64,000 nucleotides of DNA from Favolaschia claudopus (taxonomy: Eukaryota > Basidiomycota > Agaricomycetes > Agaricales > Mycenaceae), in NCBI GenBank assembly GCA_037176885.1, contig JAWWNJ010000009.1:1240001-1304000 (forward strand), read 5' to 3'. Shown here piece after piece: positions 23,877-35,737 of the stretch (within the stretch, counting starts at the first letter, position 1; every line of letters begins with the position of its first letter). The notes below the pieces were generated by a model, which had not been told where the DNA came from, made no database searches, and saw nothing but the letters and a program-made list of their open reading frames with translations. The position numbers and the translations under genes were made by a program.

Positions 23877-26800
23877 ATGGAACAAGTTGTTGACTGCGAG
23901 CCAACCTCCATCATGCCACCTACCCGCGAATCCCCTCGTCTTCACTCACCCGAAGCTTCGATTGAACCCGGAGCAGGCTACCAGTTATCCTACGAGGCTC
24001 TGGAAGCCGAATCGCATCTCCTACGACAGACCTTCGTCCAGCAAAATCAGGAGGGGAAGTCAACGGGCGAAACTTACAAACGGCATTATAACAACTACAT
24101 TTTCTGGTTCGATTCACGCGAGACCCTTCGCGCTCAGAAGGAACCCTCATATCAGCGTATTCCCGCCCTGCCAATCACGGTGGCAAAGGTTGTCCTGTTC
24201 GTTGATTATGAAATGAAACGACCGCAGGTACGGAGTTTTGAAGAATAGACAAATGGAGAGACTCAATCTGTGCCTACAGAAACGAAAGTCCCCCAGTAAT
24301 ACACAATCTACCTCTACGTGTGGCGTCGAGCATGCAAAACAAGTTATCTCGGCGTTAGAACACTATCGATTCGACAGTCAACATTTATACCGCCATATTC
24401 CCGAAGCACAGGTCAGTCTGCGAACCGACAATCGCATCAAAACTCTCGAAGGAGCTTTCGCCCACAACGAACCGGAACGAACAAAAAAAGCGCATTCTCT
24501 CAAAGCTACTGGGACGAGGGCAGGTTTGTTTCTTCTATTCAAAGTTTGAGTGATATCTTCGAAAAATTGATTGGATTTTCAGACACGTATACCGACGTCC
24601 AGTTGACTCAACTCGCAACATCAGGGATGGATTCTAAGGGTCCAACGAACATCTGGCGCGCAATGCGCGACCGCGCAATGATGCTGACATCGTCTTCGAC
24701 TGCCTTCCGTGGCGACAATTCTCGCCTTCTCCTCTGGTCCGACATGTACTGTTACGACGTTCCGATGCACGCGAAAGGCCATGGTACAAAGCTGCGGGTA
24801 TGAACGAGTTCTTTTTTCATTCCATTCCTTTCCTTACGTTTATTTTTGAGGCTCTCACACTCATCGCCGATAACTCTAAACACAACCAATCGGGTCGAGT
24901 CGACGAGCACGGTGCTTTCCGACATTTTGTCGTAGAGCTCTGCCCCGTTGGCGCGATCGGACTGCTTTTCTTTGCGCACTTTCATGTCATCAACTCCCCT
25001 GTACCAAATTTCGAGGTTGACTTTTCCGATCCCGGCTACGGCGACTTCGGGAGACGAGAATGGTATGAGCTCTTCACGTTCTCATCGGCCAAGGACTGCA
25101 AACAAGAAATGTCATATGCTAGTATGTGTTTCACTCTCCATTCAAGTCGAGATTTACGGGAACATATTTAGATCATCGCGACCGCGTCAAAAACTTGCAC
25201 GAAAAGAACAACGTCACCATATCGAAGGTGACCCATGCCGGTCGTGGCTACACTGCCAAGACTGCTCGTGAGAACGGCGCAAGCTCTGATGAGGTCAAGG
25301 CGCTCGGAGGCTGGAGTGACTCCGGCTCGTATCGTGCATGCTACGACCGAGCTCTTCCTCTCCAAGCCATGCTGGCTGCAGCAATGTTTGATTCCCAGCA
25401 CCCCGAGACCCACTTTTTAGCTCGCGACTCCTTAGGTACGTCAATGTCCTTCTCTAATAATGATCTTACCCTGATAGCCAATGTTCGCTAGAGCCACCCA
25501 CAGATGTTCTCGCCATGATATTTCCGTGGGTCGAGGAGCAGCTAGGAAAATTGGATGCTAGGGAGGCGTCAAACCGGATGGCTCGTGACATAGCGTTGCG
25601 TCATTTTCTAGGACTTCTGGTTTGGCTGCGCCGGGTTGTTGTCCAAGATGCCGCCGTTCTCTATGTTCGCCACCCTGCGGCTCCCATATTCCAGTACCCG
25701 CCATTCAATTCCTCTTCGTTCCGCACCTTTGCTCTACAATCAACTGCCGCTATCACCAAGGCAGAGAATGAGGTTGCATTAGCGCTTGAAAAGCTTCCAC
25801 ACCACATTGCGAGCACTTTCACTTCGGCCATGGCGCGGCTATCGATTGACCAAGAACTCGAACGTCGAGCTAATCAGACGCATCAGCAGGAACTCAAGTC
25901 GCAGCTGCTGCAGCTACAGGAGCTCATTGAGCATGCAGGGGATCAACCGAAGAAGAAACGCAAAACTTGCGGTCATCAAGGTATAGTTCTCCGTTCATTT
26001 GCATCTGACATCATGCTCACTCTGATTTTACAGTTACCCCTCCCGTCGCAGCCACCCCACCACCAGCTATCCCCCGCTCACTTGTATACCCAACTCCGTT
26101 TGCGAAGCCTCCGCCGCTTCCGACAAATGTCTCGAGTTCGGGGTCGGGCCCTCTGTGCATGCCATCGGTGGAGCCATCGGTGGAACCGGCGTCTAACACC
26201 ATCGACTTTAACTTTGATTTTGACTTCTCGACCTTCGATGCGGCAATCGATTCTCTTCCCAATCCCTCATCCACTCCGATATTCCATCCCGATCAGCTCT
26301 CCGCTATCCAAGCCCTGCAAGGTTTATTGCCGGCTATTCCCATGGCTGGTCTTCCTACGACGACCGCCTCGTTTGCTCCTCCCGCACGGTCAAGCCCGCC
26401 ATTACGGCCCGCAGGGTCTGCTACTACTACATCCATTCCTGCTTCCCTTCCCACTCTACCGCTCTCGACGGCGACGATGACGACGACATCAGCGGTCAGC
26501 GAGAACCTGCCGATTGCTACCTCGGACACACAAATTGCTGCGTGGAAGGCATTGGCTCAAAAATTCGGCGACGCTCGCTTGCGCACTCATCAGTGGGAAT
26601 GGCTTACCAGCGGTCCCAAGCCAAACTCATATCTTCCGTACTACACTTATCAGCCGGTGTCCAAGATTTCCGATATCTGGACCGAGTGGACCATTGGTTT
26701 GAATGGCTTTCTCTCTGCTCGGGAGTTGGAGGAATCATTCAGTCGCCCCTCATGGCGTCGTGATGTTGGCTCGGTGAAGACTGAGCGCAGTCGGCGGAAG

Positions 26801-27028
26801 CTTGTTGTCGACTTGATCACCAAACTTTCCGAAAAGCGCAACTGGAATATTGATTTGGCGTTGCGATTCATTCGAGACAGGTACGAGCTTGCACAGGATG
26901 CTTCGGGAAAGCCGCTCTTCAAGACTGTTCGAGCGTTCTGTGATTTTTTAGGGAAGAAACCGAAGAATGCAGGGGAGATGAAAGCTACCGAGAAGATTAT
27001 GTTGGAATCTAACTCTTACGCTACTTGA
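23877..27028 (+). mobile_element. Crypton transposon: tyrosine recombinase gene with GCR1_C-type C-terminus
   Basis: The product resembles fungal Crypton transposases, which integrate by a tyrosine recombinase. The N-terminal core-binding part is TYKRHYNNYIFWFDSRE. The catalytic domain starts at MRDRAMMLTSSSTAFRGDNS, with the first catalytic Arg in the FRGD segment. An NDC10-like region follows (DNSKHNQSGRVDEHGAFRH, ELCPVGAIGLLFF), then HAGR (His 25234, Arg 25243), GGWSDSGSY and the likely nucleophile Tyr in ACYDR (25342-25344). The C-terminus has a coiled coil (ELKSQLLQLQELIEHAG), a Pro/Ser-rich linker and a GCR1_C-like DNA-binding domain (YLPYYTYQPVSKISDIWTEW). Six introns (for example 24228-24279) join in frame to a single TGA at 27026-27028. 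I see no internal stop. Cryptons lack long terminal repeats, so the outer ends cannot be placed. An earlier in-frame ATG exists at 23724. Confidence 0.85.
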
Positions 27029-27646
27029 TTGGCCTTCATTATCAATATAACTTTTCCGACCTTTCATTTGCAAATTAAGAAACCGACGAGCAGTAGACTG
27101 AGTCACTGAGTAGTCCGTAAACTTTGAATCTGGGGGCGAGTTAGTTGTGGTATTTCAATGCAACGGAAAAAATGGGGGGGCTAAAATTTTAACAGTCTGA
27201 GTACAGCAAGTTTCAAAGTCGTATGTTCTCTATAGATTCCATACAACACTACTAGTAACACCGCGCACAAAATATATTTCACAATAATTCGTTAACATGA
27301 ATGAAGTGTGACCGCGTCTGTCACAAGTCTCTAGTTTACTCCCCTCGTCAACGCCTCTCTGTTCAGATGAGCAACCATTCAATACCAGCAAGCCATTTAG
27401 CTTAACCTGAACGAAAACTTGGGGAAAGATCCCTTGGCCAGTTGTGCCAAACCACGCAAAGACTCGGCTTACTTCCAGCCAGGTCGGCCTCACCTCATCT
27501 TCGAAATACGCGCCAGCAAATTTTTTCAGGATAAATATACAGATGAAAGGTCCCAAGCTAGCATACAGGCTTTCACTATTTACCAAAATCCGGGTCTATA
27601 CGATGTCCTTGGTAAAAGTACGCGTGATAAGACGGAATCCAAGACT
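27029..27646. other. Spacer 3' of the Crypton
   Basis: About 620 bp between the recombinase stop and the end of the next minus-strand gene. It should contain the Crypton 3' end. I see no convincing gene; a 118-codon minus-strand open frame (27230-27586) has no recognisable motif. Confidence 0.4.
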
Positions 27647-29425
27647 TTAAGCTAGACCACGTAAATGATCCTTCTCCCACTTTATGAGAAACTTAGCCAA
27701 TCCCTCAGAACCAGTGATTTGCGAATCACCAGGGTCCTCGACCGCTTGTACCACCGCTTCGAACTTGACAGGACTGTCGTAGTAGGTGTTCAAAATGCGG
27801 GTCATGTTGATGGCTTGGTTGAGGGCAGTTGCCTTCATCCGCAAAACCATCTCAATATCTTGTTTCCTAATTGAGGTTCCTCCCTGAATACAATGAGTAT
27901 GAATCAGCAGCTCGTGTGAGTAAAAAAATCAAAGAACGCACCGAACGGGCGATATTTGCAGGCCAGTTTGATGCGTAATACTTCTCCGAAAACCGTGCGG
28001 CAAAATTCCAATACTTGACACGTTCCAGATTATCGAGTCGACGATTACGGTTTTGCAAAAAGATCGTATATCCTTCCATCTCCTGCGCCCGAGCCGTAAG
28101 CCAATTTTCCTCAGCGGGGGTAAGTGGATGCACGGTTCTGCGGACCCTGGTAGTTGCTGACGAGAGAACAGCCACCCGACTTTGATGTTTAATATGATCT
28201 TGCAATTCAACCCAGGGTTCGCGAAGGGGAGGTGTCAAGTCAGTGTCATCAGATTCCCGAGCACGCTAACAAGGTTAAGTACTCAAGGAAGACAGACAGA
28301 CGATAATCGTGAAAATACCTTCAGTTTCGCAAGGGTAAGCTCCAATTTTTCGCGGACAGGGATGCAAATGTCAGATTCCGAATCGTTCGGTTGGAAAACA
28401 CCGTCCCGAGCTATCCCCAAAAATGTGAGGTAGTGGGGATCGTCTTCGTACGGTGTACCGATTCGCGCCGATCCTGTTAGAGGGAGTTGAACGAAGCGAT
28501 CATGCCAGCCAGGAAGGGTATGCCTACCTTCGAATGCGGAGCTAGAAAGTTGTAAGGCTGATATGATGTCCTTTGCATTGGCTCGCCACTCCTGAGGCTG
28601 TCGACTATTATCGCTAACGACTGGAACTGTGATTCGCTGTGAATATTTCTCCACAGAGAAAATATTTCGAATGTCTGTGATCAGAAGGACCACCGAGCGG
28701 CTTTCGCTTGATACTGACAGACCTCACGTAGAATTAGCGGCTTGATTTAACAAAGCAAGGTCAATTTACCAGGCTCAGTGACCGCCAAAGAATCAAGCGC
28801 AGCGACTGTTTCTTGGGACCAATGAGACAAATGAGATAATTCAAGATGGTGCGGAATCACCATTCCCCGTAAGTGCGGCACGCGCGGTAGGATCAGAATT
28901 TGTATCGGTATTCCCTGAGCACAGTTAGACTCATTGACTGATAGGTAAACATAGATTTCACTTACTGTTAGCGTTTGCGATGCGTAGAGATGCATCGGGC
29001 AGTGATGTGCCGAAGTCGACCATATTATTTGCAGGTGGAGATGCTGGTAAATTGTTCGTGAAAAAGGTAAACATTTGGTGCAGCGTTACTTACTATTTCC
29101 TGACGCCAAACTCGGATCCGGAGAGTTGGGAGAGGATGACGGAAAGGACGGAGTGGGCCAATCAGTCGTGTACTCGCAGTTCACAAGGGCCCAAATCATG
29201 TCGGGAATGTTGGTCTTCCACTTCAAAAAAGTTCCTTTGAGGTCTTTAGGCCATCTCGCAGGTTCTTGCTGCACTAGAGCCACGAGTTCCGCTCGCGAGA
29301 GCTGTTCACTGCAAATATTCATGTTATTTATTTACTGAGCGAGAATAGTTCGAGAAGACGAAAACCTACAGCTCAGATGGGAGAAAGCGGCGCCGTGGGG
29401 GAGCGTAAGTTTCCATGAACGACAT
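27647..29425 (-). CDS. Hypothetical protein, multi-exon
   Basis: Begins at ATG 29425 (MSFMETYAPPRRRFLPSEL) and continues across seven introns: about 29324-29384, 29024-29072, 28918-28966, 28801-28849, 28722-28780, 28268-28318 and 27888-27942, with an eighth near 28475-28528. Readable blocks are LSRAELVALVQQEPARWPKD, RSVVLLITDIRNIFSVEKYS, GTPYEDDPHYLTFLGIARDG, TPAEENWLTARAQEMEGYTI, YWNFAARFSEKYYASNW and a helical C-terminus VLRMKATALNQAINMTRIL. All joins hold frame, so it looks like a real gene of about 430 residues. I do not recognise any domain. It is convergent with the Crypton. Confidence 0.6.
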
Positions 29426-30039
29426 AGTAGCTATAAGACACGGAGTTGGACACGAGTCGACGAGAAAAGAAAGCAGAACAGAGATAGAAAAAAATTGCAG
29501 CTCATTTTATGCTTCTGTTTTCACTGACAGGAGCTTCCATCGCAGACAATACTCTTGAGACATCTCGGAATGGCACCGAGAAAGTATTCAAACAGACAAG
29601 AGTCATTTGAGGCGCTGAGGAGAGACTCTTATTTGTTGATCAAGGTTCGGTCAGATATGGCGGGTCAGAGCGGAACGAGCGGGCGGTGCGAGGAAGAACG
29701 GAGCGGGTCTCCGATCAAAGATGTCTTCGATTGAGGTCCCGGAGTCGTCGTTTTGTTCGAACGAGCGTTACAAAAACAGTAATCGACCTAAAGAGGAAGG
29801 AGACGGAGCGGGGTCACCAGCGGGTAACGTTTGGCGGGTGTGACATCACACGTCACACGTCCCCCCAGGCCACCGAGAGGGTCACCCGACTTTCTATACA
29901 TGTCGGTACAGTATAAGTTATGCTATCAAATCAAGTCAATATCCGTCTATTGCCCAGTAATATGGCGCAAGTCCTTCCAGAACCTACGTAGAACGAGAAT
30001 CAAACCCCGCAGCGATAGAGAGCAAAAATTAACTTCTAC
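29426..30039. other. Intergenic spacer
   Basis: About 610 bp between the hypothetical gene and the esterase, both on the minus strand. It carries the promoter of the former. Apart from the near-palindrome GTGACATCACACGTCAC (about 29839-29855), nothing notable is seen. Confidence 0.45.
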
Positions 30040-32242
30040 TCACTCGCATCTCCTCAACAACGCGCTCGAAGTCCTGACCGAAGCAATATGCGGAGTATCA
30101 AGCGCCGTCTTGTTGAATACCATCTCAGTCTTCTCGGAAGACCAAGTTGGCCACACAGGCGCGATGCTGGGACGCAATTTGTCATTCGGATTGAGGTTAA
30201 CCGCGAACGAGAGGAAGCCGAGGTTGAACGCGTCAATGAAGTCGGTGTTGTTGAAAAGTAGTGTTCCCCCGAACTCTACAAATGTAGGGAAATAGTTGAC
30301 CGCGTCTTGGCCGTGCCATGCTGGAGGGATACCATATTCACCCTAAAGAGCCCGATTTAACCAAGGCTTTCATATATACATTTGGCTAACCTTGTAAGAC
30401 TTTCCCGGAAGAGCGTCGAGAAGGCGGTAGGTGGGGCAAACGAAGATGGCTGTAGTGAATGTATGGGCCTCTTCACGTACTCCGAAGGAAGAATCATTGC
30501 TCACATTCTCCCAAGATCGCATTGACTTGATCGACTGAGGAACCCAACGATTTGTAGAGCGACGCGGCAGCAGCACTATCCTTGCTTCCAAGAAGCGGGA
30601 AGAGATTCCGGACGTATTGTGCGACATCGTATTCCGCTGTCTGGTTGATAAACAAAGCTCCCTCATTTCCATTCGTGACGGAAAGCAATATATCCTGTGA
30701 AAGCGGGTTAGTGGGGAAATATAATTTAGTGAAGTATGAAACTTGCTGTGTTGAGGGTTCCTTGAGATATGGTGTCCGTCGGACTTTGCATTATGAAAGA
30801 ACCGTCGACCACAGGGTAAAAGGTGAAAGTCCCGGCGAACCCAGCGAGAATTATGTTGACGTTAATTTGTGATAGCTTCGCGCTGTCGACCTTGCGCAAG
30901 CACTCGAGAGGTTGACTGTTATTGCACCTGTTCAACATGAGAAACTTGGACATGAATACGGAACGAGCTCGTAATCCTACCCTGCTTGCGAGGCGACTTC
31001 AGAGAACAAAGACTATGTATGCATGACATCAGTTGGTGACACTGAAAAGCAAACGATCATCTCTACCTGAGGGACTTTGGCGTTATATTTGTACTGCGAA
31101 GGCAGGAAGGTGGAACTGGTCATCGCAGCTCGGAAGAGTTTGGGAGTTGTCTTTCCGTTGCGAGCAACAACATGTTGAATGACCGAACCAGCACCTAAGT
31201 AACGAGTCAAAATCCCATTGTTTATGCAGCTCAAGACAAGCCAACCTGCACTCTGACCCCAGATAGTGACTTTCTCAGGATCGCCACTTGAGTGTCGCGT
31301 TCAGAGAAAGATATGATGAAGTGCGACGATTATACTCACCCGAAATTGTGGATCTAGAAGCCACGGGGTAATTAGTAGAGGTTATCAAAATATACTACTA
31401 AGGGCTTCACATTTTTGTTAACCCAGCGCAAAGCAAACTCTTGATCGACTGAGTCGCAAATCAGAATCAACCGTATAAAAAATGCAACAACAGCACACAC
31501 GTAAGCCAGCATTGAGGTCACCGGCCTTTTTAATCTCATTGCCTGCAAGAAAACCCTTGGAAGTCGTTAGTTGAATGTTAATAGGGTCAAAAATGAGTTC
31601 GCTAACGAATAAACCGAGCCGATATTGGAGAATAACCACGACAACTTGGTTATTTGATTCTTGTACGAGCTCTGAGCCGTTGTAGAAGCCCGCTCCGCCG
31701 AGTGCGTATCCTCCCCCATGAATCCAGACAATTGTCGGCAAGAGCGTATTGTTGTCTATATTCGGGGAATAGACACTGAGGCGCGCATTGAGAAAGATCT
31801 CGGATAGACAAAGTAATGCGCGAACCTGAGAAACAGACAGTCCTCCGACTCGGCTACATCTCGAGTGTTAAATGGGTCGGTTGCAGCCACTCCCTCTGCT
31901 CCTTGCAGGCATAAGGGAGGGTTATCGGAGGCCTGCTGAATTCCAGGTACTTTGGACGGCGGGGTGGGTGCTCGCCACCGCAAGGGTCCTTTCAAGTTTC
32001 AACATCAAGTCAAACGTGGCCGAAAAATTGAGTAAGGCGTATCGCATACCAGTAGGAGGGGCGGCGTAACGAATGCCACGGAAGGCAGTGATGTTGAGCG
32101 CGTCGTTTACCACACCTTGATATTGCGCGTAGCCTAGATCAACAACTGGAGGTTTGGGACTCTGAGAGTTGACCGCTTGGACGCAGATGGTTGAAATTAA
32201 GGTTGCGTATAGGATACTACGACTGAGAGAGGGTGATGCCAT
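30040..32242 (-). CDS. Secreted type-B carboxylesterase/lipase
   Basis: Alpha/beta-hydrolase that cleaves carboxylic esters, probably extracellular. It starts at ATG 32242 with a signal peptide (ILYATLISTICVQAVNSQ). Domain signatures are QYQGVVNDALNITAFRGIRY, SEDCLFL, PTIVWIHGGGYALGGAGFY with the oxyanion-hole HGGG, VVVVILQYRLGLFGFLAG, and the nucleophile elbow TIWGQSAG near 31240-31290. Later parts are PVVDGSFI, SNDSSFGV and EYGIPPAWHGQD, which has the catalytic-His context. About a dozen short introns interrupt it; several joins near 31250-31420 are approximate. The C-terminus (VWPTWSSEKTEMVFNKTALD) is typical for the family. Substrate cannot be predicted. Confidence 0.85.
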
Positions 32243-32545
32243 AGCAGAATATCGATGCAATAGCAGTCGGGCAGTCGAACTGCAGGGACTTGGAGCTGCT
32301 GAACATCCTTGACGGTAATTAAGTAGTAAAGTATTCGCTGAATAATTCACAGCGGAGTACCGAGCTCGGACTCGTGTTTAGCCGTTTCAAAGCCGTTTAA
32401 CCGTTCGTTGCCCAGGATCCCATATAGCCCTCAATTCGTGTAACGTATTACCGAAAAAAAACGTGACAAACGCTGACGGGGAGTCTGTGCGGTCCATAGG
32501 CCTTGCATAGGTCGCTAAATCTGAAGTTGTTGAACATGAACGATT
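32243..32545. promoter_or_regulatory. Divergent promoter region, esterase / H15 gene
   Basis: The two genes point away from each other across about 300 bp. A short upstream ORF starting at ATG 32536 (seven codons, out of frame) precedes the H15 coding frame. No clear TATA box is seen on either side. Confidence 0.4.
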
Positions 32546-34115
32546 TTGAGAAAAGATGAACCGTGGGAAGTGGCACATGACTTTGCCAACTTTGAAGCAA
32601 CTTTACAGTTTCTCGGGATGCAGCCCGGGAGTTCTGGGGCTCTGCATTTCGTCCATAACGCTTTGCCAGAAGGTACCCAATTTATTTATTTACGTCGATC
32701 TCTTCCCATTTTCTTACTCTCCTTAGACCATGACCTCAAACGACAGTATCTGTCCCTTCTTCCCAGCGAGCAGGTCATCGGTATATGTCTTACTCTCGAT
32801 ATACATGTCCCCGTAGCCTTGAAGCGAAACATATGGCCCACCGACTTCAAATCCGTCATTGCTTCCATGCAAAACCGTGTCCCAAAAGTGGAGGATACCC
32901 CAACCCCGATCCCCCCTGCGAATGGGGCGGCCAAGCCGCAAGAGGCAGAAGGCAAGCCCCCGCAGCCTTCTAGTGAGCCCAAGCCACCGGATAAGCAACC
33001 TGTGGCCGGTCCTTCGAAGCAGTCGACCCCAACCACACAACCCTATGCTTTTGCTGGACAACCTGCGTACCCCCATACTCCATATTACCAAGCTCTCCCG
33101 GCTGGTTTCACGCCCTATACATATCCCGCGTACCCCACTCCTCACAATGGCTTTCCTGCTGGTGCTTACATCCCGTCTCAGCCATTCCCACCCTCTGCGT
33201 ATGCCCAGCAACATGCCCTCTTCACTGCAGCAGCAGCGGCGGCGGCAGCAGGACAACAACCTCCCACTGTTTCGGAGGACACCGATCTTCCAAGTTATGA
33301 GGATATGATTGTCGAAGGATTGATTGCTGTCGATGACCCCAACGGGCTTGCACCGAAAGATCTGTTCAATTGGATGGCAGCACGGTATCCGGTGCAGTCG
33401 AACTTTCGCCCGTCCGCTAGTCAGGCTTTGCAGAAAGCGTTCAGGCGCGGACGTTTTCAGAAAAGTAGCGATGGCAAGTATCGATTGAACCCCAATTGGG
33501 AGGGCGGCAGCGTGTGTACCATTTTTTTGTGTTCTACAGTGCTTCGCTAACGCTACGCAGTCATCGACGCGACGTGCTACGCGTCGTCCACAGACACAGA
33601 ACGCTATCCCAGCAGCACAGAAGGCACGTGTCGCCGCGGCGGCGGCAGCACATGCAGCCTCTCCCTTCAACGTCGTCCCTCGACATATTCAGATGCCGCC
33701 TGCTCTCCTCCCGCCGCTACCGACCCTTCATCAGTCATCAGCCACTCTCTCCGCCGCTGCCAGCCAAACGGCCCCCGGGCGACCAATATCCACAGAAACA
33801 CCAAAGCAAGCAGTGCCTCCGGCCAACGTTCCTGCAGCCAAGCCGGCCGTGCCTCCAGAACCCAACGGAACCGACACTGCGTACGCAGCTGCACAAAGCA
33901 TCCTTCAGAAGATCAACTTTGGCGAGGTGTTCAAGTTGGAGGATGAGGCGCGGCGTGCGGGCGTGAAGAGCGAGCCCGTGACGATGTCTCTCGCAGACCA
34001 TGCGCGTGCGGAACTGCAGGCTCAGCTAGCACTGCTGGCTGCACAATTGGAGGAGATTGCTCGTGAGGAGGAGGAAGATGCGGACGGAGACGAAGATATG
34101 GAGGCGGTTGCGTGA
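32546..34115 (+). CDS. Linker-histone-fold (H15) domain protein
   Basis: Predicted chromatin or DNA-binding protein. The N-terminal part (NFEATLQFLGMQPG, LKRQYLSLLPSEQVIGICL) is helical, followed by a Pro/Gln/Tyr-rich linker with an eight-Ala run. A globular H15/winged-helix segment sits at about 33287-33508 (LPSYEDMIVEGLIAVDDPNG, LFNWMAARYPVQSNFR, SQALQKAFRRGRFQKSSDGK, YRLNPNWEGG). A low-complexity Pro/Ala region and an acidic coiled-coil tail (LQAQLALLAAQLEEIAREEE) follow, with the stop at 34113-34115. Introns at about 32671-32729 and 33510-33561 join in frame. The frame is open from just after a TGA at 32537, but the first in-frame ATG is at 32618. The true start is either there, at a non-AUG codon, or in an exon I could not find; the 5' coordinate is therefore provisional. 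Confidence 0.7.
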
Positions 34116-34229
34116 ATTGTGTCTTTGAGACTGTGTTGTACATATGGATGTCGATGAGCATCGTTTGAATGCGATGGTCTTTTTAAGAAATAGTCGGCAC
34201 ACGGTCCGAGTTGCGATCAAATATCGATT

Positions 34230-35737
34230 ATGAGCAGTGTGACATGTCACAGATTGGCCACCGTGACTTTACGTTCCTCTGCTCTGAATTTGATGTTGCT
34301 GAGCGCGTCTACCAAGAGTTCGCTCGCCGAAGTGCTCGGTCTCGTTCAGAAGACCGTGCTGAACGCTGTATATCTCTTCTCCTCCCACCATATCAACTTT
34401 CCTGAACGTATTCCAGGCCTCCGAGCTCGAAGACGAAGCTCAAGCACAAATTGCAAGGATACGCGCAGAAGCTCACGAAGCCAGACGAGAACGCGACGAC
34501 GCCCTCAAATCGTTACACGAAAACGAATTGGCGACTTCGAAGTATGAAACAGAGGTGAATTTCGTCTCCGCCTGAACGCGTTCTTTCGGTCGCTTACCCA
34601 CCCTCCTAGTTATCCCAACTGCGTGCCACCGTCAGCCTGAACGCTCATGAACTCTCAGTTAGAATTCGCTGATGCAGGAAATTCAGATCGATGGTCTGCA
34701 ACGCGAAGTTGTACACTGGAAAGAACAAGCCAAGAATTGGCAAGAACATTATACGCGTGTTGAGCAGGATCGTTGTGGTTTATCCACTGAACTACTGACT
34801 GTATATTGTCTTGCTCCGCTATATCGCTTTTGGCTGACCGTTCTCCATTAGCTTTCCCGTAATGCGCTCACCGAAAGCCCTCCAAAACTCCGACACGAAT
34901 TTATCTCCAATCCCAATTCCGCTCCTGCGTCCATAACGAAACGCGCTTCGACGTCGTCCAATCAGCCCCCTTCATATAAATCTGCCATACCCCCGAGTCC
35001 GTCAGACTCCGACTCTCCCCTACAGCAAAGCATAAGCACGCAATCCCACCATAAGACCGTGCCCCGTACTCCCGCCGCCAGGCCGGCTAAGCAGCCTACA
35101 TCCGCCCGGAACGAGGTGCCCCCTTCGTACCACACCGCAGAGGCTTCCTCTTCTTCCGCTGTACACAACCAGAGCGCACGTTCGGCCAAAACGAAGGCTA
35201 GCGCGTTGCAAACCCCATCTCAGCCCCCACGTCAAATATTTGTGCGTCGGGTGCAGGCGGTCGTGCATGTTAAAGCGGAGGAGGACGACGACAATCCGCT
35301 CGGGGACGAAGAGGAAGAGGCGTCTGAGGTGCCGGATGTACCCGACATACGGCTGGTGAAGCGGCGGCGGAGTGGTTTGATGGTTGAGGACGAAGACGAT
35401 CGCAGTCATTATAACAGCGGAAGTGAGCAGGATAATGTGGACGGGGATGAAGAAAGCGGGGACGAGCTCATGATGGTTCGTCTCCTCCCTCAAATAACAC
35501 GACCGTTTATTGAAGCACTATAACTTGATCTTGCAGAACCCCGGTCAGGAGGTATACGGTGGCATTCATGTTCATTCTGTACACCCCGCCTCGTCATCGA
35601 CCTCGCGGCTGAAACGTCCAGCGGCAAATGGGCATGCTCAACACCAAGCGGCGGAACAGGCCACGCCTACGAAGCGGCGGCGCGTTTCGGATACCGCAAC
35701 CTCACGAGGCGGAAAACCAGTCGTGAGGAAGAGGTGA
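34230..35737 (+). CDS. Coiled-coil protein with acidic and basic disordered tail
   Basis: Likely nuclear. The first exon (from ATG 34230) ends LAEVLGLVQKTVLNA. After an intron at 34388-34431 the chain is a continuous coiled coil (ASELEDEAQAQIARIRAEAH, EARRERDDALKSLHENELAT). It continues through a 21-nt microexon at 34610-34630 (LSQLRAT) to EIQIDGLQREVVHWKEQAKN and WQEHYTRVEQDR. The rest is Ser/Pro-rich disorder with a short ordered-looking RQIFVRRVQAVVHVK, an acidic block and KRRRVSD/RKR nuclear-localisation-like clusters before the stop at 35735-35737. First-exon frame was chosen because only it enters the coiled-coil frame. No family recognised. Confidence 0.6.

Noticed and set aside
32723..33670. 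315-codon minus-strand open frame
   Set aside because: Lies opposite the H15-domain gene, whose plus-strand domains and splice joins are clear.
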